Part shown: in pieces, positions 38,502 through 46,700 of the stretch
How the letters are laid out: the number at the start of each line of letters is the position of its first letter
How positions within the stretch are numbered: position 1 is the stretch's first letter
NCBI GenBank assembly: GCA_937898685.1
Contig: CALEJT010000028.1
Span: 1-64,000, forward strand
DNA from: an uncultured Gammaproteobacteria bacterium
GTDB lineage: Bacteria; Pseudomonadota; Gammaproteobacteria; Pseudomonadales; Pseudohongiellaceae
DNA: 64,000 nucleotides
Direction: 5' to 3'
Notes under the pieces: generated by a model
Seen by the model: only the letters and a program-made list of their open reading frames with translations
The model's database searches: none
What the model was told of the DNA's origin: nothing
Position numbers and translations under genes: made by a program

Positions 38502-38771
38502 ATGGCTCTGTCCGCAGAACAGAAAGCAGAAATCATTCGTGAATACGGCTTGGCAGAAGGTGACACCGGCTCACCGGAAGTGCAGGTGGCGTTGCTGACC
38601 GGCAACATCAACCAGCTGCAGGAGCACTTCAAAGTTCACACTCATGACCATCACTCCCGCCGGGGCCTCATCCGGATGGTCAACACCCGCCGCAAACTCC
38701 TCGACTATCTCAAACGCAAGGATCTGAACCGCTACAACGCGCTGATCCAGCGTCTGGGCCTGCGTCGCTGA
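38502..38771 (+). CDS. rpsO: 30S ribosomal protein S15
   Basis: 89-residue primary 16S rRNA-binding protein. Conserved AEIIREYGLAEGDTGSPEVQ and HSRRGLIRMVNTRRKLLDYL (both 20 residues). Length is identical to E. coli S15. AAGAGGAA precedes the ATG. It lies upstream of pnp as in E. coli. Confidence 0.99.
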   Translation: MALSAEQKAEIIREYGLAEGDTGSPEVQVALLTGNINQLQEHFKVHTHDHHSRRGLIRMVNTRRKLLDYLKRKDLNRYNALIQRLGLRR

Positions 38772-38785
38772 CGTTTGCTCTCAGA

Positions 38786-38810
38786 GGGTGGTGGGATTGG
38801 CCCGCCACCC
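38786..38810 (+). terminator. Hairpin between rpsO and pnp
   Basis: A 10-bp stem with one G-U (38786-38795 with 38801-38810), a 5-nt loop and a short CTTTAATT tail. In E. coli the same gap holds the rpsO terminator and an RNase III site that controls pnp. This hairpin may do either job. Confidence 0.6.
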
Positions 38811-38833
38811 CTTTAATTGGTAAGAGAAGATAA

Positions 38834-40945
38834 ATGTTTAATCCCATCAGGAAGGAATTCAAATTCGGCGCGGACACGGTCATTCTGGAAACGGGCAAGA
38901 TCGCCCGCCAGGCGACTGGCGCCGTGGTAGTGACGATCGGCAGCACCGTCGTACTGTGCACCGTAGTCGGTAAGAAAACGCCCAACCCCGGCCAGGACTT
39001 TTTCCCGCTGACCGTCGACTATCAGGAAAAGACTTACGCCGCAGGCAAAATTCCTGGCGGATTTTTCAAGCGCGAAGGTCGCCCAACAGAAAAAGAAACG
39101 CTGACCTCCCGCCTCATCGACCGTCCTCTCCGCCCGCTGTTCCCCAAAGGTTTTCTCAACGAAGTACAGGTCATCTGTACCGTAGTTTCTTCCGACAAAG
39201 ACACTGATCCGGATATCGCCGCCATGATCGGCGCCTCCGCCGCGCTGGCCATCTCCGGCATTCCGTTCAACGGCCCGATCGGCGCCGCCCGCGTCGGTTA
39301 CAACGACACCGATGGCTACATCCTGAACCCCGGTTACAAGCAGCTCGAGAAATCGCTGCTCGACATGGTGGTGGCCGGTACCGATGCCGCCGTACTGATG
39401 GTGGAATCCGAAGCGAAGGAACTGAGCGAAGACCTGATGCTGGGCGCCGTACTGTTCGCGCACCAGGAAATGCAGGTGGTCATCCAGGCCATCAAGGAAT
39501 TCAAGGAACTGGCCGGCAAGCCCGCTTGGGATTGGACGCCGCCGCCGAAGAACGAAGCGCTGATCGAAGCCGTGAGCGCCGCCTTCAGCGCCGAGATCAC
39601 CGCCGCCTATCAGATTTCCAGCAAGACCGAACGTCACGATCGTTTGACCGCGCTGCAGCAGCAGGCCATCGAACAGTTCGCCAACGAAACGGCCGAGCCG
39701 CCGGTCACCGCTGCGGAAGTACAGAGCGTATTCGCTTCGCTCGAGAAGAAGATCGTGCGCAGCCGCATCATCGCCGGCTATCCGCGTATCGACGGTCGCA
39801 ACAACCACACGGTGCGCCCCATCCACGTCGAAGTCGGCGTACTGAGCAAGACGCACGGCAGCGCGCTCTTCACCCGTGGTGAAACGCAGGCGCTGGTCGT
39901 TGCCACGCTCGGCGCGATCCGCGATGCACAGATCATCGAAGATCTGTCCGGCGTGAAGAAAGACGGCTTCATGCTGCACTACAACTTCCCGCCCTTCAGC
40001 GTCGGTGAAACCGGTCGCATGGCAGGTCCGAAGCGTCGTGAAGTCGGCCACGGCCGTCTCGCGCGTCGCGGCGTTGCCGCCGTACTGCCGAGCGAAGAAT
40101 CCTTCCCGTATGCGATTCGCGTCGTATCGGAAATCACCGAGTCGAACGGCTCCAGCTCCATGGCCTCCGTGTGCGGCACCTCGCTGGCACTGATGGATGC
40201 CGGTGTGCCGATCAAGGCGCCAGTGGCTGGTATCGCGATGGGTCTGATCAAGGAAGAGCACGGCTTTGCCGTACTCACCGACATCCTGGGTGACGAAGAC
40301 CACCTGGGCGACATGGACTTCAAAGTGGCCGGTTCTGCCAATGGCGTCACCGCGCTGCAGATGGACATCAAGATCCAGGGCATCACCGAAGAGATCATGG
40401 AAACCGCGCTGGAAGAAGCCTACAAAGCGCGCATCCACATCCTCAATGAGATGAACAAGGTCATCTCCGCGCCGCGTCCGAACATCTCGCCGAATGCACC
40501 GAGCATGGCCGTGATCAAGATCCACACCGACAAGATCCGCGACGTCATCGGTAAGGGCGGCGTCACCATCCGCGGCATCACCGAAGAAACCGGTGCTTCC
40601 GTGGACATCGACGACGACGGCAATGTCCGCATCTACGGTGAGAACGCCGCTTCGCGCGACCGTGCTCTCGAGATGATCCAGGCCATCACCGCCGAAGCCG
40701 AAATTGGCCGCACCTACAAGGGCAAGGTCTCGAAGATCGTCGACTTCGGCGCCTTCGTCACCATCCTGCCTGGCAAGGACGGTCTGGTGCACATCTCGCA
40801 GATCTCGAGCGAGCGTGTGGAGAAAGTCTCCGACTACCTCAGCGAAGGCCAGGAAATCTTCGTCAAGGTCCTCAAGATCGACGATCGCGGCAAGATCAGC
40901 CTCAGCATGAAGGAAGTGACGGAAGAGGATAAGGCGCTCGCCTAA
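38834..40945 (+). CDS. pnp: Polyribonucleotide nucleotidyltransferase (PNPase)
   Basis: 703-residue 3'-5' phosphorolytic exoribonuclease of the RNA degradosome. Two RNase PH domains (about 1-210 and 310-545), separated by a helical domain, are followed by KH (HTDKIRDVIGKGGVTIRGI region, about 555-615) and S1 (GKVSKIVDFGAFVTILPG region, about 620-690). Length is typical (700-711). A UUCG-loop terminator follows. Confidence 0.99.
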   Translation: MFNPIRKEFKFGADTVILETGKIARQATGAVVVTIGSTVVLCTVVGKKTPNPGQDFFPLTVDYQEKTYAAGKIPGGFFKREGRPTEKETLTSRLIDRPLRPLFPKGFLNEVQVICTVVSSDKDTDPDIAAMIGASAALAISGIPFNGPIGAARVGYNDTDGYILNPGYKQLEKSLLDMVVAGTDAAVLMVESEAKELSEDLMLGAVLFAHQEMQVVIQAIKEFKELAGKPAWDWTPPPKNEALIEAVSAAFSAEITAAYQISSKTERHDRLTALQQQAIEQFANETAEPPVTAAEVQSVFASLEKKIVRSRIIAGYPRIDGRNNHTVRPIHVEVGVLSKTHGSALFTRGETQALVVATLGAIRDAQIIEDLSGVKKDGFMLHYNFPPFSVGETGRMAGPKRREVGHGRLARRGVAAVLPSEESFPYAIRVVSEITESNGSSSMASVCGTSLALMDAGVPIKAPVAGIAMGLIKEEHGFAVLTDILGDEDHLGDMDFKVAGSANGVTALQMDIKIQGITEEIMETALEEAYKARIHILNEMNKVISAPRPNISPNAPSMAVIKIHTDKIRDVIGKGGVTIRGITEETGASVDIDDDGNVRIYGENAASRDRALEMIQAITAEAEIGRTYKGKVSKIVDFGAFVTILPGKDGLVHISQISSERVEKVSDYLSEGQEIFVKVLKIDDRGKISLSMKEVTEEDKALA

Positions 40946-40980
40946 GCCTCACCGCTCCGCTGAGCGGATCCACTCCAGGA

Positions 40981-41005
40981 AAGGGCAGCTTCGGCTGCCT
41001 TTTTT
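40981..41005 (+). terminator. Rho-independent terminator of pnp
   Basis: A 9-bp stem with one G-U (40981-40989 with 40994-41002) is closed by a TTCG tetraloop and followed by a T run. Confidence 0.92.
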
Positions 41006-41029
41006 CTTTCTGCATTTTTGAATTTCCCT

Positions 41030-41076
41030 CCCGCTTACCCGCTTACCCGCTTACCCGCTTACCCGCTTACCCGCTT
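41030..41076. repeat. Tandem octamer repeat (CCCGCTTA)n
   Basis: Five perfect head-to-tail copies of CCCGCTTA plus a partial sixth that ends in CCCGCTT. The array lies in the pnp-receptor gap, 25 nt past the pnp terminator and about 100 nt before the Fur-box promoter. It is non-coding. Confidence 0.95.
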
Positions 41077-41152
41077 CACCCATTGCCCTGCGCAGAAGTC
41101 GGCGCCGTTCTGCTGCCCACCGAACAGTTTGCGTAAAAAACCTCAAAGGCTG

Positions 41153-41180
41153 TTGCGTTCTCTCAAATGATAAAGATAAT
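41153..41180 (+). promoter_or_regulatory. Putative promoter of the siderophore receptor
   Basis: TTGCGT (41153-41158), 16-nt spacer, GATAAT (41175-41180). The -10 hexamer is also the first part of the Fur box, so Fur binding would block it. Confidence 0.55.
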
Positions 41181-41193
41181 GCGAATCGTTCTC
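41175..41193 (+). promoter_or_regulatory. Fur box
   Basis: The 19-mer starting GATAATGCGAAT matches the classical GATAATGATAATCATTATC consensus at 15 of 19 positions. It overlaps the -10 of the receptor promoter, about 80 nt before the start codon. Confidence 0.88.
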
Positions 41194-41275
41194 ATATACA
41201 GATATGCCGGCTCCGGTGCTCCAAAGTGCATCCGCGGGCTTGGTCGATGATTCGTTTACAACAACAGGGAGATAA

Positions 41276-43732
41276 GTGAGCTCTATGAACCCACAGGCAG
41301 ATAAACGCAGTAGTTCCACCTCCACCTCCATCCGCAGCAGCAAGCATGCCATCGTCGTGAATAAATCCCTGCTCGCGTTGGCGCTGATGGCGGTGCCCTT
41401 TGCCACGTACTCACAGGACACCCAGGCCCAGCCGGAGCGCCGTGATGATGGCGCAACGGCACAGCAGCAGGACCGGCAGGGGGGGCGACGTGCGCAGAAT
41501 CGGCGCGAAGAGCCGGAGGTGATCGACGTGCTGGGCCGCAATCGTCAGCTCAAGATCGACAACTCCGCCAATACCAAGTTCACCCGTCCGCTGCTCGATA
41601 CGCCACAGACCGTGCAAGTGATCAGTCAGGACATGCTGCGCGAGCAAGGCTCCTATTCACTGATGGACGCCCTGCGCAATACACCCGGCATCACCATGCA
41701 GCTCGGCGAAAACGGCAATACTTCCGCGGGTGACACCTTCCAGATGCGCGGCTTTGCTGCCAACACCTCGACTTTCGTGGATGGCATCCGCGACCTCGGT
41801 GCCATCAGTCGCGATTCTTTCAACCTCGAGCAGGTGGAAATTGCGAAGGGACCATCGGGTGCCGACGTCGGCCGCGGTGCTGCCTCCGGCTATGTCAATC
41901 TCATCACCAAGCAACCGGCGCGTGATCTCAACTCGGTGCTCACTGCAGGCTATGGCTTGAAGGACACCAAGCGTCTTACCGTCGACACCGGTGTGAACAT
42001 CGGTGAAACCGGCGCCGCGCGTTTCAACGTCCTTCTGTCCGAAGGTGGAGTACCCAAGCGCGATGAAGTGAACAACCAGAACTTTTCCTTCGCTCCTTCC
42101 ATCGCCTTTGGTCTTGGCACCGACACGCGCGTCCATCTCTTCTCGCAACACGTCCGTCAGGACAATGTCCCCGACGGCGGGATCCCCGCGCTCGGTCGCG
42201 GCGGTTACCGGGTATTGCCCTATTACACGACCAACGGCGTGATCACGGAAAACGCCGCCACTCATGCACTCGCCGCTGCGATCAACAAGGCGCCGAAAGT
42301 GGATCGCAGCAACTTCTACGGTTACACGGGCGACCACGAAGACGTGAAGTCGGACATGGTGACGATCAAGATCGAACACGATCTCGGCCCCAACACCGTG
42401 ATCCGCAATATTTCACGTGTGGGTCGTACCGACATGGATCGTGTGTTGAGTGGCGCCAACTCGCCAGTGGTGAATGCCAATACGACGACTCCCGGCAATG
42501 CGCTCTATCTGGATCCCGGCGACCTTTCTTCCTGGGTGTTCACTCCGAGTCGTCAGGGCGTCGATCGCGTCGACGAAATCCTCACCAACCAGAGCAGCTT
42601 CAACAGCACCTTCAACACCGGTGCCATCGAACACTCGCTCGCCGGTGGAGTGGAATTCATCTATGAACGCCAGAAGTCGCTGAACTTCACGACGAACGCA
42701 ATAACACTCAACGGCATCGATTACCCTGCAGTGGCGAACCCACCGGCCAACATCTACGCGCCGAACCCCGAACTGTTCCGTGGTGAACCCAATTTGAATG
42801 GTGTTTCCACCGACGGTGATACCCGCACCACGGCTCTCTATCTCTTCGACAGCATCGCACTGAATCCACGGTGGTTGCTTAACGCGGGTGTGCGCTACGA
42901 AACCTATGAAACCGAAACCGACGGTACCTCGGTGGTCGATGGCATCATCACCACCAACGCACCTCTGCATGTCGATGATGAGCTGTTGAGCTGGAAAGTC
43001 GGCGCCGTGTACAAACCGGTGACCAATGGCAGCATCTACGTGTCCTATGGCACTTCGCAGACTCCGCCCGGCAGCGCCAACTTCGCACTCTCTTCTGCGG
43101 TCGGCAATCAGAACAATGGTGAACTCGATCCGCAGGAAACCGACAACGTCGAACTCGGCACCAAGTGGGAGCTGCTCGATGATCGTCTGAGTTTGACTGC
43201 TGCCTTGTTCCGCACGGAAAACAGCAAGCAGGCTTCTTACGACGATCTCGGCAACCCGGTGCAGATGGGGCGCACCAAGGTCGAAGGCATCGAGCTCGCC
43301 GCAGTTGGACAAATCACGAACTTCTGGCAGATCTCGGCCGGCATCACACACATGGATGTCGAAGTCGAAGATCAACGTAACTCCAACGGCGTGGAAACGG
43401 TTGGCGTGCGCTGGACGCCGGATCTGTCTGCCACCTTCTGGACTTCCTACACCCTGGGCGACCTCACCATCGGCGGTGGTGCACGCTACTTCAGTGAACA
43501 GGAACGCAACGTCACGGTGAGCGCCACGCCGAGCAATGGTATTTCGTCCATCCCTTCCTACTGGGTGGTCGATGCCATGGTGGCCTATCGTCTCAACGAC
43601 CAGGTCAACCTGCGCGTGAATCTGTACAACCTGACGGACGAGGAATACATCGAAACGTTGAACAACGGCGGCAACCGTTTCCGTCTCGGCCAGCCGCGTT
43701 CGGTGTGGGTCTCGGGCGAGTATCGTTTCTGA
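41276..43732 (+). CDS. TonB-dependent catecholate siderophore receptor, Fiu/PiuA type
   Basis: 818-residue outer-membrane receptor. An N-terminal extension and signal region (hydrophobic about 28-45) is followed by a Gln/Arg-rich stretch (50-80). The plug domain (about 85-215) has PLLDTPQTVQVIS, FVDGIRDLGAISRDSFNLEQ and KGPSGADVGRGAASGYVNLI. The beta-barrel ends in a terminal Phe (SGEYRF). Many blocks match E. coli Fiu, and the next gene is PiuC, the usual Fiu/PiuA partner. It is controlled by a Fur box. GTG 41276 follows AGGGAGATAA directly. An ATG at 41285 is an alternative. Confidence 0.93.
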   Translation: MSSMNPQADKRSSSTSTSIRSSKHAIVVNKSLLALALMAVPFATYSQDTQAQPERRDDGATAQQQDRQGGRRAQNRREEPEVIDVLGRNRQLKIDNSANTKFTRPLLDTPQTVQVISQDMLREQGSYSLMDALRNTPGITMQLGENGNTSAGDTFQMRGFAANTSTFVDGIRDLGAISRDSFNLEQVEIAKGPSGADVGRGAASGYVNLITKQPARDLNSVLTAGYGLKDTKRLTVDTGVNIGETGAARFNVLLSEGGVPKRDEVNNQNFSFAPSIAFGLGTDTRVHLFSQHVRQDNVPDGGIPALGRGGYRVLPYYTTNGVITENAATHALAAAINKAPKVDRSNFYGYTGDHEDVKSDMVTIKIEHDLGPNTVIRNISRVGRTDMDRVLSGANSPVVNANTTTPGNALYLDPGDLSSWVFTPSRQGVDRVDEILTNQSSFNSTFNTGAIEHSLAGGVEFIYERQKSLNFTTNAITLNGIDYPAVANPPANIYAPNPELFRGEPNLNGVSTDGDTRTTALYLFDSIALNPRWLLNAGVRYETYETETDGTSVVDGIITTNAPLHVDDELLSWKVGAVYKPVTNGSIYVSYGTSQTPPGSANFALSSAVGNQNNGELDPQETDNVELGTKWELLDDRLSLTAALFRTENSKQASYDDLGNPVQMGRTKVEGIELAAVGQITNFWQISAGITHMDVEVEDQRNSNGVETVGVRWTPDLSATFWTSYTLGDLTIGGGARYFSEQERNVTVSATPSNGISSIPSYWVVDAMVAYRLNDQVNLRVNLYNLTDEEYIETLNNGGNRFRLGQPRSVWVSGEYRF

Positions 43733-43759
43733 TCTTCAACAAGCCGTTGCAACCAGCGC

Positions 43760-43792
43760 GCGGGGCCCACTTGTCAGCGGGCTCCGCCTTTT
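43760..43792 (+). terminator. Terminator-like hairpin after the receptor gene
   Basis: A 9-bp stem with one G-U (43760-43768 with 43779-43787) and a 10-nt loop is followed by CTTTTG. It may reduce transcription into piuC. Confidence 0.65.
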
Positions 43793-43822
43793 GTGATCAT
43801 CGCGCAAAACTCGGTGTTCCCC

Positions 43823-44515
43823 ATGATGTTGCATGTTCCTGAGGTTCTGGTCGGCTCGGCTCTCGGCGAAATGCGCGATGCGCTGCATGCGAGCTTGCAG
43901 AGCGCCGAATGGACGCAAGGCGTCGCCACTTCAGGGCTGCAAGCCACGCAGCGCAAACAGAATCGACAACTGACGGCCAGCTCCGCCGTGGGCGAACGCT
44001 TGGGACAGTTGGTGAGCGCTGCACTCGAACAGCATCCGCTCTTCGTTTCCGCTGCTTTGCCCAAGCATGTGCTACCGCCGCTCTTCAACTGCTATGAGGG
44101 TGGCGGGCACTACGGTAATCACGTCGACAATGCGATTCAGCGTGATCCACAACAACGGGTGCGGACACGCACCGATGTGTCTGTCACCGTATTTCTGAGT
44201 GAGCCGGAAGAATATGAAGGTGGCGAACTTCTCATCGAAGACACCTACGGCACACATGCGGTGAAGCTACCGGCAGGTGATGCGATTCTCTATCCCGCGA
44301 CCAGCTTGCATCGCGTCGAGCCCGTTACTGCAGGACGCCGGCTGGCGGCGGTGACCTGGGTGCAGAGCATGGTGCGCGACGACTGGCAGCGTTCGATGTT
44401 GTTCAATCTCGACATGACCATTCTGCGTTTGCGCCAGCAGCTCGGTGATGGTGAGGACATCGTGGCGCTCACCAGTCACTATCACAACCTGCTACGCCGG
44501 TGGGCGGACCTTTGA
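43823..44515 (+). CDS. piuC: PiuC-type Fe(II)/2-oxoglutarate-dependent hydroxylase
   Basis: 230-residue member of the PKHX/PiuC (YbiX) family. The facial triad is visible as H100-x-D102 (YGNHVDN) and H153 (SLHRVEP), with the 2-oxoglutarate-binding Arg just after (GRRLAAVTW). The N-terminus MMLHVPEVL is the family start. Upstream open codons are not supported. It is paired with Fiu/PiuA receptors in E. coli and Pseudomonas and induced by iron limitation there. Its substrate is unknown. The next gene overlaps its stop. Confidence 0.93.
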   Translation: MMLHVPEVLVGSALGEMRDALHASLQSAEWTQGVATSGLQATQRKQNRQLTASSAVGERLGQLVSAALEQHPLFVSAALPKHVLPPLFNCYEGGGHYGNHVDNAIQRDPQQRVRTRTDVSVTVFLSEPEEYEGGELLIEDTYGTHAVKLPAGDAILYPATSLHRVEPVTAGRRLAAVTWVQSMVRDDWQRSMLFNLDMTILRLRQQLGDGEDIVALTSHYHNLLRRWADL

Positions 44516-45627
44516 GCGAGCAAAGTGTGCCAGACGTTCCAGTACTGAGCTCCATTCCCCGCGACATCGCTGCCGTCAGCGATTACGAGCGATATGCGCG
44601 CGAACGGCTCGATGACAATGCCTGGGTGTTCTTGGCCTCTGGTGCCGCTGATGAAATCACGCTGCGTGAAAATCGTGCGGCCTTCGATCGTTTGCAGCTA
44701 CGCAGCCGCGTTCTGAGCAAGATGAGGGGCGCTCATACACGCCTCGAATTGTTGGATCAGAAACTCACGCATCCCATATTGCTTGGTCCCATTGCCTACC
44801 AACGCTTGTTTCACACTGATGGCGAAGTGGCTACGGTACTGGCAGCACGCGCGATGGGAGCACCAATGGTGGTGAGCTCGCTCGCCACGGTGCGCCTCGA
44901 ACAACTGGCGACGAGCGGAGCCAATCTGTGGTTTCAGTTGTATCTGCAGGCGCGCCGCGAAGACACGCTCACGCTCGTACGTCGTGCCGAAGACAGTGGC
45001 TGCAAGGCCTTGGTCGTCACCGTCGATGCCCCGCTCGTCGGCATTCGCAATCAGCAACAGCGGGTGGGCTTCCATTTGCCACCTGGCATCGCGGCGGTGA
45101 ATCTCGAAGGCTTGCCACCACCTCCGATGCCACAACTCTCACCGGATTCGAGTGTGGTATTCGATGGCCTGCTGGCGCACGCACCGACCTGGGAGGACAT
45201 CGCCTGGCTCTGTGAGTCGACCGAGTTGCCGGTGATCCTCAAGGGCATCCTGGATCCCGAAGATGCCCTGCTCGCGCTTCAGCACGGCGCGCAGGGAATC
45301 ATCGTGTCCAATCATGGTGGCCGTGTACTCGATACCTTGCCTGCCAGCATCGACGCCTTGCCTGCCATCGCACAAGCCGTAGCCAAGAGTGTGCCGATCC
45401 TGCTCGACGGCGGCATACGTCGCGGCAGTGACATCTTCAAGGCACTGGCTTTGGGCGCGGATGCGGTGCTGATCGGGCGCGCCTACGTCTATGCGCTAGC
45501 CGCAGCCGGTGCCTTGGGCGTGGCACACGTCATTCGTACGTTGAGAGAAGAGCTGGAAGTGTGCATGGCGCTCACCGGCTGCGCCACGCTCGATAAGATC
45601 GATTCGAACAGGTTGTTCAATAACTGA
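44512..45627 (+). CDS. FMN-dependent alpha-hydroxy-acid oxidase/dehydrogenase
   Basis: 371-residue TIM-barrel flavoprotein of the glycolate oxidase/lactate dehydrogenase family. FASGAADEITLREN-like N-terminus (LASGAADEITLREN), WFQLYLQ, TVDAP, catalytic His268 in SNHGGR (266-271), and the FMN phosphate loop LLDGGIRRG. The proposed TTG start overlaps the piuC stop (TTGA). A GTG at 44500 is also open. It could oxidise L-lactate, glycolate or another 2-hydroxy acid, and residues that set specificity cannot be read with certainty. Linkage to piuC suggests use under iron limitation. A hairpin lies between it and the convergent kinase gene. Confidence 0.88.
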   Translation: MSEQSVPDVPVLSSIPRDIAAVSDYERYARERLDDNAWVFLASGAADEITLRENRAAFDRLQLRSRVLSKMRGAHTRLELLDQKLTHPILLGPIAYQRLFHTDGEVATVLAARAMGAPMVVSSLATVRLEQLATSGANLWFQLYLQARREDTLTLVRRAEDSGCKALVVTVDAPLVGIRNQQQRVGFHLPPGIAAVNLEGLPPPPMPQLSPDSSVVFDGLLAHAPTWEDIAWLCESTELPVILKGILDPEDALLALQHGAQGIIVSNHGGRVLDTLPASIDALPAIAQAVAKSVPILLDGGIRRGSDIFKALALGADAVLIGRAYVYALAAAGALGVAHVIRTLREELEVCMALTGCATLDKIDSNRLFNN

Positions 45628-45630
45628 GCC

Positions 45631-45660
45631 GCTACCGCAATGCATGGGCATCGCAGTAGC
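45631..45660 (-). terminator. Hairpin between convergent oxidase and adenosine kinase genes
   Basis: Arms 45631-45643 and 45648-45660 pair over 13 positions. The two mismatches become G-U pairs in minus-strand RNA, so it probably serves the adenosine kinase transcript. There is no T run. Confidence 0.45.
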
Positions 45661-45672
45661 TCATCAGGTAGT

Positions 45673-46671
45673 TCAGCCGAGTACGGCCTTGCGGATCTCC
45701 TGATGCTGGGCAGGGGAGAGGCGAGGGCCGAAGTGGCTCACCGTGGTCGCTGCAGCAAGTGCGGCGAGTTTGCCGGAGGTGGCGTAGTCGTGGCCGGTGG
45801 TGAGGCCGTAGAGGAAGGCACCGGCAAACATGTCGCCCGCGCCGTTGGTATCGATGGCTTGCACTTTCACCGGTTCGATCGGCGTGCGCTCGTCGCCGTC
45901 GACGACCAGTGCACCATCGGGGCCGAGCGTCAGCACCAGGACCTTCGCAATTTTCTGCAATGCAGGAATTGCGTCTTCGACACTGCGCGTGCCGGCCCAG
46001 GTCATCGCTTCGGTTTCGTTGGCGAAAAGCAGATCCACACCATCGCCGATCATTTCTTCGAGGCCGCCGCGGAAGAACTGCACCATCGCGGGATCCGACA
46101 GCGTCAATGCGGTTTTCACTCCATTGGCTTCGGCGATCTTGCGCGCGTCGATCACTGCTTGCCGGCCGGTGGGCGAAGTCACCAGATAACCTTCCATGTA
46201 CAGAAATTGCGAATCACGCAACGCTTCGGCGTCGATGGCGCTCGAGTCGAGCTTTTCGGAGATGCCGAGGAAGGTGAGCATGGTGCGCTCGGTGTCGGGG
46301 CTCACCATCACGAGGCATTTGCCGGTGGTACCGTGATCGCGGCCGCTGCCGAGGTTGGTGTGGATGTTGTGGCTGCCGAGTTCCTGCAGATAGAAATCGC
46401 CGGGCTCGTCATCCGCCACTTTGCAGCTGTAATAGGTGCTACCGCCGAACTGTGAGATGGCGTAGATGGTGTTGGCAGCAGAGCCGCCCCCGGCGCGCTT
46501 CTTGATGCCGAAACGCTGCGACAACCGCTCGAACAGCACGCGCTGTGCTTCCTCGTCGACCAGGGTCATCACACCCTTTTGGATCTTTTCCTGCTCGAGG
46601 AAATCGTCGGTCACGGAAAATTCGGTATCCACCAGAGCGTTGCCCAGGCCATAGACGTGGTAGCGAGCCAT
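45673..46671 (-). CDS. Adenosine kinase-like PfkB family sugar kinase
   Basis: 332-residue ribokinase-fold enzyme. N-terminus YHVYGLGNALVDTEF, substrate region AGGGSAANTIYAISQFGG, and the catalytic/anion-hole motif DTNGAGDMFAGAFL near 280. This proteobacterial subgroup is usually annotated as adenosine kinase. Other nucleosides or sugars remain possible. AAGGAAG precedes the ATG. It is 29 nt downstream of hemL on the same strand. Confidence 0.88.
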   Translation of the reverse strand: MARYHVYGLGNALVDTEFSVTDDFLEQEKIQKGVMTLVDEEAQRVLFERLSQRFGIKKRAGGGSAANTIYAISQFGGSTYYSCKVADDEPGDFYLQELGSHNIHTNLGSGRDHGTTGKCLVMVSPDTERTMLTFLGISEKLDSSAIDAEALRDSQFLYMEGYLVTSPTGRQAVIDARKIAEANGVKTALTLSDPAMVQFFRGGLEEMIGDGVDLLFANETEAMTWAGTRSVEDAIPALQKIAKVLVLTLGPDGALVVDGDERTPIEPVKVQAIDTNGAGDMFAGAFLYGLTTGHDYATSGKLAALAAATTVSHFGPRLSPAQHQEIRKAVLG

Positions 46672-46700
46672 GCGTGCTTCCTTGTGTTGTTGGTCGTTGA

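Noticed and set aside
38813..40792. 659-codon minus-strand frame opposite pnp
   Set aside because: It is a shadow of pnp with His/Asp/Arg-rich composition and no homology recognised.
41030..41076. Repeat array as a small CRISPR
   Set aside because: The copies are directly adjacent 8-mers without spacers, and there are no cas genes.
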